Shown in pieces: positions 56,263 to 64,000 of a stretch of 64,000 nucleotides of DNA. The notes under the pieces were generated by a model. It was not told the DNA's origin. It did not search any database and saw only the letters and a program-made list of their open reading frames with translations. The position numbers were made by a program, and so were the translations under genes. The DNA is from Beroe forskalii. Its lineage: Eukaryota > Ctenophora > Nuda > Beroida > Beroidae. Positions within the stretch are counted from its first letter, which is position 1. Every line of letters begins with the position of its first letter. The stretch covers positions 291,806 to 355,805 of the forward strand of contig WFMF01000174.1 in NCBI GenBank assembly GCA_011033025.1, written 5' to 3'.

Positions 56263-56982
56263 ATTTAGGACCTCTAGTTTTGCATACACATCTTTGTCAT
56301 CTTTATCTTTTTCAGAAACAAAATGGGGATTCTCCCATGGAAGGATTTTGGTCCAACGTTTCAATATTTCTGTGATCTGATTGTGATGTACTATTTCAAT
56401 TTCTACTTCTTTAAACTTTTGCGAGACAAAAGAAGGTAAAATTCCATCCAGTCTACACTGACCATTGATCATAGATTTATTTTCGATATAATCATGTTTC
56501 TGTTTATTAACATGACTCCCGACTCACTGGGAGTATCTGAGAGTATCTATTCAATGGTCCCAGCCCAAATACTCAAATGCAAAGTTTAATGTGTCAAATT
56601 GGGCAGCATTATCGATGAATTGGCGTTCTTCCTTGAACTGCACACAAGGTACTAGCATGCTTGGCTACCTCACTTGTGCTGAGTGCTTATAAACATTCAA
56701 AATAGGATTATTTGCACTCATATGAAATAAGATACAATGATTTTTCTCTTTGTTTGTGTTAAATTATTGATTTAAATGTTGTTGATTTGTTCTCGTTTAT
56801 CACATGAAAATGCTGTATTAATTTCTTCAATTATCTTTTTGGACAATGAACTTAGTTTTTGCTCATGAATCCACTTTGAGATTCGACAATGTGCTGAAAT
56901 AGATCTATTGCATTATATATTATACACTAAAGATAAATTTGTAATTTATTAAAACATGATGCATGAAATTACATTCCTTTTG

Positions 56983-58002
56983 TGATAATAAATAAATAAA
57001 TAAATAACAAATACTTATACATCGCCCTAAAGCTAAAACAGGTATGTACTTCAAGACGCAATGTCAAGAAAGAATTAACCTAGCCATCTAAAGCGATTCA
57101 TAATTAAATAACATCTTAATCACTAGCCAAATAAATCACTTAAACATAGCTTATCACTCAACATGAATGACTTGAATCACTTGAGCATTGCTAAACACGT
57201 AACATGAATTACTTTATAAATGCCATCTGAAAGTAGTATGTTTTAAGTTCCTTTTTAAACTCATCTACATTGCTACAAGTCCTAATTTCATAAGGAAGTC
57301 TATTCCAAATATTTGGAGCTGCAAACTGAACGCTCTATCTGTCTGAATATAGTTAGGAACTTTAGGAATATCAAGAAGAAAATAATCATTCTCATTTCTA
57401 AGTGATTTTCTAGCCTGGCCTTTAATAGTTAACAATTTAGATAAATAAGGAGGAGCAATATTATTGATACACTTATAGGCCATTAGTGCAATTTTATAGT
57501 CAATCCTAAACTTAACAGGTAAAATGAGCTTCTTTCAGAAATGGAGTAATGTGATCAAACAGTTTTATCTTTTTCCAAAAGAAATCTTGCACAGGCATTC
57601 TGAATCTTTTGCAGTTTGTTAACAAGGTATGCAGGCAGTCCAACATAGAGTCCATTACAATAGTCCAGTCTGGACAAAATCAGACAATACACCAACTTCT
57701 TTTGAGTGAGAAGTTGAGTTTTGAACCAATTGATCTGAGGTTGCGAAGATTTACAAAGCATATTTAACCACATTATTGATTTGATCTTCAAATGAAAGGT
57801 ACTTGTCAAAATAAACGCCAAGACTTTTTGCACATGCTACAGGCTGAATAAGTTCTTCTGAGCTTATTTTAAGGTCAATTACTTCTTGTGATATAAAGTT
57901 GTTATGCTTCTTGATAACCAAAGCTTTAGTTTTTTCAGTATTCAGCTGTAGATGATTAAGAAGCATCCAATCTTTAATATTGGATGTGACATAACATAAC
58001 AA
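56983..58002 (-). mobile_element. 5'-truncated LINE, 3' fragment
   Basis: Minus-strand pieces (58002-57751, 57833-57555, 57483-57265) encode the region after the RT active site: MLLNHLQLNTEKTKALVIKK, a SLGVYFDKYLSFEDQI stretch, SRLDYCNGLYVGLP and AYKCINNIAPPYLSKLL, all typical of CR1/L2-type LINEs. Frames are broken at least twice. The 3' end is an (ATTT)n tail, seen as aataaataaataaataa at about 56985-57005. Confidence 0.8.
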
Positions 58003-58095
58003 AATTTCATTTATGATTTTTGAATTTCATAACTGAAAGTGGTGGTACCCCCAACGTGATGTGTTTTTACCACGCTGTTAATTACCGCAGTGCTG

Positions 58096-61000
58096 TTAAC
58101 ACCGCTTGCTGGTACCACACCAGTGCCGTGTTCTGCTGTAAAACATGACCACCTCCCGTATCACATCGTAGTCTGAGCTGCTGTGTAACATCTGAGAAAC
58201 TTTACTACACAGGGCATCACTCTCAGCCTTCATACTCTGCTCAGCTGTGTTGGAGTTCATCTGTGGGGGGAAATTTATAGCAAATAGAGAGTGAAGAGGA
58301 TGTAATTCAGCCATCAAGGCACCCCCGTACCTGCATATCCATCTGCAGGAGGTCGTTGTAGAGGACCCCCCTTCAATTCATTTAAGTCACTGAACCAGCC
58401 CTAGCACCATGGCAACCCCCCCCCGCGTGTGATTCAGCCACTCAGCCTGAGCCAGCCCCCATACCTGCGTATCCATCTGCAGCAGGTCGTTGTATAACGA
58501 CACTACGACCCTCTGCAGGGCAGGGAGAGAGCCCTAGCACCAAGGCACCCCCCTTCAGCCAGCCCCCCACTCACCCAGCCCCCTCTCACCTGCTTGTCCA
58601 TCTGCAGGAGGTCGTTGTATAACGAAACTACGACCCTCTGCAGGGCTGGGAGGGAAGTCTGTGTGAGTTTACTGGAGAGGACGGAGTAGGAGGATAGGTC
58701 GGAGAAGGTCTGCAGAGCAGCAGGCAGGTTCCTCATTATCGCACTGATACAGAACACCGTGCTCTTAGCCACCTTGTCACTCTGGGAAGGTACACGGGAC
58801 ACCAGGAAACTCAGGTAACCTGTGGAGGATGGAGTAAGGAGTGGGGTTTGGAATGGTGCTGAAAAATAAAGGAAAAAGCGGCCGATACTGAGGACTCGGC
58901 CAGATTCCTTAAATGTTTAGTGTCACACAGTATCATAACCAGTGAGGACTTGTTTATTTATCCCAACTGTCAGGACATTCTGAATTTTGGTGAAGTATGA
59001 ATTGACTCCTTTTAGAGTACTTTCCTAAGTGGTGAACTAGTAGCATGTCTCCGCTTACCTTCCAAAAAGGAAAATCCCCTCGGTAGCAGATTTCAAAATC
59101 CCCTCGGTTTCAAGCTTGCTCGGAGCCAAGAGTCAATTAAGTGGCAATTAAGTACAGCCCGCCGCAGGCGAAAATTTTCAAGGTTTTGCACATGAATCTG
59201 CCTCTAAGATCAATTTAGGTGATGTATAATGTGATTAAAACAGCCAGCCATAGGCAAAAACTATGAAAGTTTTACACCTGAGATTGTGTAGGATCAATTA
59301 AGTGGCAAAATTCTATTAGTGCAGCCTGCTGCAGGCGAAAATTTTTAAGGTTTTGCACCTGAATCTGCCTCTTACATCAATCTATTTATTGTATAATGTG
59401 ATTAAAACAGCCAGCGGTAGGCAAAAATTGTGAAGGTTTCATACCCTAAATTGTGTCTAGGATCAATTTAGTGGCATAATAGGATCACAACAGCCCGCCG
59501 CAGGCGAAAATTTTCAGGGTTTTGCACATGAATCTGCCTCTAAGATCAATTTATTTAATAGATAATGTGATTAAAAAAGCCAGCCATAGGCAAAAATTGT
59601 GAAAGTTTTACACCTGAGATTGTGTAGGATCAATTAAGTGGCAAAATTCTATCAGTGCAGCCCGCCGCCGGCGAAAATTTTAAAGGTTTTCCACCTGAAT
59701 CTGCCTCTAACATCAATCTATTTATTGTTTAATGTGATTAAAACAGCCAGCGGTAGGTAAAAATTGTGAAGGTTTCATGCCTTAGATTGTGGCTAGGATC
59801 AATTTAGTGACATTACTGAGTTAAAACAGCCCGCCGCAGGCGAAAATTTTTAAGGTTTTGTGCGTGAGTCTGCCTCTGAGATCAATCTGGTAATGTTTAA
59901 TTTGATTAACATTCCTTTTCTTGCCAAAGGCGTTTTCTATTGATTATTTATCATTGAACTATTACAAAAGTTTAAAATGGTCAGTATTTACCTCGTGTGT
60001 GGAATATCGCTTTTCCCTCACCTCTTTTCCCCTCACCTTACATCTCATCACAAATAACCATAATTCCCCTCACCATACTTCCCCTCACCATACTTCCCCT
60101 CACCTTAATTAGTTAATTCCCCTCACCATACTTCCCCTCACCATACTTCCCCTCACCATACTTCCCCTCACCTTAATTAGTTAATTCCCCTCACCATACT
60201 TCCCCTCACCATACTTCCCCTCACCTTAATTAGTTAATTCCCCTCACCATACTTCCCCTAACCTTAATTAGTTAATTCCCCTCACCACACTTCCCCTCAT
60301 CTTAGTTACTAAAGTCCCCTTACTTTCATTCAGTTAACGTCACTTTATTCCCCTCAGTCCATCTGACCATCACACCATCTTCCCCTCTACTTCACTTCCC
60401 CTTGCTTCACTAGCCGCTTCCCCTCACCTTATGATCACTTCCCCTCACGTCCCTTTGTATGATTGTATTCCCTTCACATATGCATCTTTACAGTTGAAAT
60501 TGATCTACGTTGTTACGTATTAGAACGCATAAGTTGCAAATGAATACAATTTTTATCAATTTTTTTTTTCGAGATTTTGGCGAGGCACGCACGCTGCGCG
60601 TGCGTGCATCTTGACTTGAAAATCCCCTCGGTTTTGAAAAAAATCCCCTCGGTAGCAGTGCTACTCCTGCTACCCACTTTTGGAAGGTAAGTGTCTCCGT
60701 GAGACATAGCACCTTTATAATGAGCATTAAGCAGCTTTGCTCTTTAGGGCTTTTTAGCTTTCATGTTAGGTCACATTGACGTATCCTTTTAAAATAGCAC
60801 AAATGGATACTATTCAGTATTCACCTATTTCAGTTCTCGAGAATATTGAATAAAAGTGGGTGCCTTTGTTCAATCTGTACAAAAAGATTGAAACCGCTTG
60901 TTATTTCGTTATGTTGCTATTTCCATTGGTATTTGCGTATTGAATATGGTTTTAATCACTCTGACACCGTTTCGCAGACCAACTGACACCACTTTAGACG

Positions 61001-62467
61001 TGACAACAGGCCAATCTTGACATCAGATAAAAGATGTCAAAGATAAAAGAAATTCCCTCTGAAGGAAACAGACCCAGAGTGAATTATAGTCTGAGTGCAG
61101 CCTCAGCATACTAACACATCAGTAGTAGTACCTGACTCAACGCAGTGTTTTTGTACGGTCGGGTTGCTTTGGGCTGCGGATGAGACAACCCTCAGTGCAG
61201 CTAAGTACACTTCCTCGTTCGTGTGATGTAGGAGGGAGCCTACAACACCCATCCAGCCCTCCGACACCAGCAACATACCGTTGTCGTACTGAAAACGGGT
61301 TAGAGCGTTACGATCCATATAGAATCAAAAAGTCACAACCTTCCCTATTGCAAAGTGTAAACAATCAAAATTTCATTTTTTGTATTGTACGTGAAATGAG
61401 TTGAATACCAGCCAGCATTTAATGTTAATTGGTATTTAACTCTTTTGATGCAGTCGCCAATACCAAACAACTAAAATTGATTGGCTAAATAACTTGGGGT
61501 CAATAAAATGATTTCGAACTATTATCCCTAAAAGAGAGGAATATCAACCTTTTAACTTCCATTATATCAAGTTACCAACAAATATTGGCTATATTATAAT
61601 TTGCATCCAGCGCTGATTTTTAGATTTTTGTCAACGTTATAATATCGACCAACAGCAGTTTTCTTAGCCCCAATTTCTAGGGGGACGGCGACAATAAGGC
61701 GAAGAAAAGCAGAAAAACGCGACGAAAAGCGCGAAAACGCGACGAAAAGCGTGAAAACGCGACGAAAAGCGCCAGAATAATGTCAAACAGAAAATGTCGC
61801 CGTACCCCAAGAACAGGGAGGTATCCATAACTTGGTGACTGATCTCAGGGTTTGAAAACCGAACAAATCTCATGGTACAGGTCTACTATCCTTTGACGCT
61901 TCCTTTAACCGGCTACTTTTAGACTACTTTTTGTTCAATCAGATAGATCATTAACTTGTAATTGTGTTTGAGAAATGAATGTCTGGATTTACCTTATATT
62001 TACATAGAATATGATTGGGATACTTTCTTACCATAAACCATCAATTAAAGCAGTTTAGCGTCGTCATGTCACCACTTAAGACTATGACAAAAATTAATAT
62101 CAACGGAGACAGCCAATTCAAACAACGTACCTTGCTATAGGGAAAGGAATTAGTTGGGTTTAAAGACAACAACTTTCCCTTGCAATCACCTTGTGAGCAA
62201 GAATTTCTTGACTTGAACAGCATTACAGCAACCTTCCCTTGCTATTACCTCGTGAGCAAGGGAATAAGTTGCAAGAACGACCTTCCTTAGCAGACCTTTT
62301 GAGCAAAGGAATTTGTTGGGAATTCCCTTACCTTGTGAGCGAGATCCTCCACATTCTCGAGCAGTATAAGGATCGAAGGAATGTCAGAGTGGCTGGTGCC
62401 ATTGAGTCGCTCCACAGCTTCCTTCAGCAGCTGACCTTCCGTTTTTATCTCCATGTCTGGCATCATC
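58096..62467 (-). CDS. SIL1: SIL1-like ER nucleotide exchange factor (partial, four exons)
   Basis: Minus-strand exons 62332-62467, 61132-61288, 58590-58819 and 58096-58260 join with matching phases and GT-AG borders. The peptide holds Armadillo-type helices: ILILLENVEDLAHK, GWMGVVGSLLHHTNEEVYLA, VVSSAAQSNPTVQKHCVESG, AKSTVFCISAIMRNLPAALQ, VVVSLYNDLLQMDKQ, and a last exon with LCSKVSQMLHSSSDYDVIRE. These follow SIL1 better than cytosolic HSPBP1 (for instance the SSNP.VQ and V..LYD segments). SIL1 releases ADP from the ER Hsp70 BiP. The N-terminus and signal peptide were not found in the window, and the C-terminus (ending SKRC) lacks an ER-retention motif, so the model is incomplete or the last exon is extended by further splicing. 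Confidence 0.75.
58319..58589 (-). repeat. Partial duplicates of a SIL1 exon 3' end with donor
   Basis: Downstream (minus sense) of exon 58590-58819, its last bases and splice donor recur twice: ACGACCTGCTGCAGATGGAT then ACGCAG|GTATGG (about 58462-58530), and CCTGCAGATGGATATGCAG|GTACGG (about 58330-58365). The first also keeps a possible acceptor CCTGCCCTGCAG. Either could act as a competing exon end. Confidence 0.75.
59054..60691 (-). mobile_element. Non-autonomous TIR transposon, hAT-like (copy 2)
   Basis: Same element as 13020-14591 in opposite orientation, 1638 bp, with TIRs CTTACCTTCC/GGAAGGTAAG. It is flanked by an exact 8-bp target duplication TGTCTCCG (59046-59053 and 60692-60699) in unique sequence. 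It lies in a SIL1 intron. It has the same subterminal CCCTCGGT blocks, the TTCCCCTCACC array (60010-60470) and the internal alternating repeats. No transposase. Confidence 0.88.
60700..61131. other. SIL1 intron, no other feature
   Basis: AT-rich intron sequence between the hAT-like element and the 61132-61288 exon. Nothing recognised. Confidence 0.3.
61289..62331. other. SIL1 intron with small repeats
   Basis: Holds a short array of GCGACGAAAAGCG units (61690-61770). At 62180-62310 there are three decayed repeats of the downstream exon-donor junction (CTCACAAG|GT, CTCACGAG|GT, CTCAAAAG|GT on the minus strand). No ORF of note. Confidence 0.55.
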
Positions 62468-63432
62468 CTGAAGCACATTTTTATTGGCCTTGAAAATAAA
62501 TCATGTCAATTTCATTTTAATGCCCTGATAGGTTTTGCCGATCTATGACTAAATGGTTCCTTGAAAATATCTTTAATTTTGATTCGATGAAATCAGTTCA
62601 TTTAAATATGATTTGCTAACGATCCCAAACGATGATTTCTTCAAAATGTAACTTTTTGATTAACTTTATAAATATAAATCGTGATGCATTCAACAGGGAT
62701 GGAAAAAATCATATTCAATATTCGATAATGAAAATACGATGGTTTTAGCGAACACTTATCAATATTTTGACCTACATAACTTTCCACTAAATAGCTATTT
62801 GTTTGGTGTACAATATCTGAAGTACTTAATGTATGTTACCTCGTATACACTATACAATGAGCTAATTATCGATGTACAAAGTAGGAATTTATTTAAGTAT
62901 TACTATCACTTTGAACTTTAGAAAATTGCCATCTAGGAGTCTTACTTTAAGCATACCTTATCGAACATTATAATCACGGACATTACACTTACAGTCAAGC
63001 TGAGTTCCTCAACGTGAATGTTAATGACCATGAAAATTTTGTCCGTGATTTTGTCCGTGATTTTCAGGTCCGTGAAAATTAAGTCCAGTATTTCCTCTTA
63101 AAATTGCTAGGTTGAAGACACAAAATTTTTGAATTCATCTCTAAATAATAAAATTTTTAGGGAAATTATACTCCTTCTTCATTTTCATGCTTAGTACCTG
63201 CAATATGGAAATTTAACGTGTTAATGATCGCGAAAAATATTGAAAAAATCTTCAACTCAACTTCAATTATTCAAATCATGGAAGAAAATGGGAAAAACCA
63301 AGCTGATAATTTGGAATTTTTGTTCAAATTTGAAGTGGCTGGATCGAGCGTGAATATTAATGTCCGTGAATTCTTAGGTCCGTGAAACAAAAGTGCGATA
63401 ATTATGTCCGATAAGGTAAATGGTAACAGTCC
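62468..63432. other. AT-rich region without recognised gene
   Basis: Expected position of the upstream SIL1 exons, but none identified. Positions 62960-63060 and 63340-63420 hold inverted TTAATGTCCGTGAA / TTTTGTCCGTGATTTTCA motifs, probably the ends of a small MITE-like element. Confidence 0.35.
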
Positions 63433-63573
63433 ATATAAGCCAATTAACAAAAGTTTAATCTGACCTTAATCAACTGACCATCAATTTAATTGGTCCACTT
63501 AAACTGGCCCTTTGGATAAAAATCTCAAAGTTGTTTTTGTCCTTAAGGGCCGGTCAAATAAGGCCCAATAAGG
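63433..63573. mobile_element. Short MITE related to 20024-20414
   Basis: Ends ATAAGCCAATTA and GGCCCAATAAGG, with CTGGCCCTTTGGATAAAAAT and GTCCTTAAGGGCCGG inside, matching blocks of the intron 11 MITE in copy A. Confidence 0.55.
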
Positions 63574-63686
63574 CAAACAAAATCTTGCTAGGATTAGCAA
63601 AATATTGAATATTTTTGCAATATGAAAGAATAAAAACAAAACATCAATGCATATATTTGTTATTTAACTTCGTATGTTTTGTAAGG

Positions 63687-63858
63687 ATGGCGTTGCAGAG
63701 TGGAGTTTTGTCCCTGATTCTCACCACACTTTTCGTAGCACCAGGTTCAGTGTTTTACGTATTCTGTTACGAGACTGGGTACAGACGGTATGGCAATTAC
63801 ATGAATGAGTCAACTTCATGCCACCTACCAATAACCACTCCATCTTCGAAAGGAGGAG
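63687..63858 (+). CDS. First exon of unidentified secretory/membrane protein (partial)
   Basis: ATG in context AAGGATGGCG followed by a classic signal-peptide-like N-terminus (MALQSGVLSLILTTLFVAPG). Then comes a Tyr/Cys-containing segment with CYETGYRRYGNYMNESTSCH, including an N-glycosylation sequon (NES), and a Ser/Thr/Pro stretch. A GTTAGT donor follows at 63859; without splicing the frame stops at TAG (61 bases from the donor region, 63861-63863). The rest lies beyond the window. Function not recognised. It is divergent from SIL1. Confidence 0.45.
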
Positions 63859-64000
63859 GTTAGTTCAGGGCCCTCAACTCCCCAACGACTTTTAACAACC
63901 TTGGGTTTCCCCCCTTTCCTTGGGGTTTCTCCTTAGTCCCCCGACTCAGGACTGGCTCATTTGCAGTTCTAATCCCGGTTGAGGATCTCTACCACACTTT

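Larger units (their letters stand above)
54870..56664. mobile_element. TIR-type element with nested insertions
   Basis: Ends are imperfect inverted repeats: AACGCCAATTCTTCGA and TGCCCAATTTGACACA (about 54900-54945) return inverted at about 56585-56625, and CAAGCTAGT near 54872 matches ACTAGCATGCTTGG near 56650. A fragment of the same family lies at 22395-22545. A Helitron (55108-55952) and a degenerate tandem region (56038-56262) lie inside. No transposase. Confidence 0.5.

Noticed and set aside
61103-61318. ORF as an independent 71-aa gene
   Set aside because: Contains the SIL1 exon 61132-61288 plus read-through into introns; splice sites and phases support the exon.

Overview
This is a eukaryotic, almost certainly invertebrate animal, nuclear sequence. 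The genes are split by short GT-AG introns. The recognisable host genes are animal-type (a germinal-centre MAP4K kinase, an SFT2 vesicle-traffic protein, the ER co-chaperone SIL1). Telomere-like TTAGGG/CCCTAA tracts are present, and the window is dense with Copia, non-LTR, TIR, foldback and Helitron-type elements. An early-branching animal such as a sponge or cnidarian is plausible, but the sequence alone does not settle it.

Layout. 1-3832: a Copia-type LTR retrotransposon on the minus strand (pol, gag, probable LTR), cut by the window edge, abutting a 0.9 kb palindrome (3833-4734). 5307-6791: a repeat element with telomere-like tracts; an inverted partner lies at 51508-53143, so the two bracket the kinase locus. 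6976-21967: copy A of a duplicated MAP4K locus, with 13 exons, a frameshift in exon 1 and no 3' exons. 22545-24912: a decayed non-LTR retrotransposon. 24913-51252: copy B of the MAP4K locus, 17 exons, open throughout, predicted at about 734 aa but with a short citron-homology (CNH) domain. 53558-54031: an intronless SFT2 gene with a long 3' UTR. 54870-56664: a TIR element with a nested Helitron. 56983-58002: a 5'-truncated LINE. 58096-62467: a partial SIL1 gene on the minus strand, with a hAT-like element in one intron. 63687-63858: the first exon of an unidentified secretory or membrane protein, running off the right edge.

The most unusual feature is the tandem repeats. In the MAP4K gene, minisatellites are built from splice junctions: the exon 10 acceptor (62 bp units), the exon 13 acceptor (54 bp), the exon 13 donor (29 bp) and the exon 14 acceptor (42 bp). 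In the first two, nearly every extra acceptor leads into an in-frame TAA that lies in the branch-point-like sequence, so only the last copy gives an open message. In the exon 14 array the extra copies stay open and could add 14 or 28 residues. SIL1 shows smaller donor-centred duplications at two exons. Repeat numbers differ greatly between MAP4K copies A and B while the exons stay nearly identical.

Mobile-element differences between the copies (a foldback element in A; a 3.4 kb palindrome, a LINE and two MITE-type insertions in B) show either a recent duplication or two haplotypes assembled in tandem. The sequence cannot tell these apart. No operon-like cooperation between the host genes is evident: MAP4K is signalling, SFT2 is Golgi traffic, SIL1 is ER folding.
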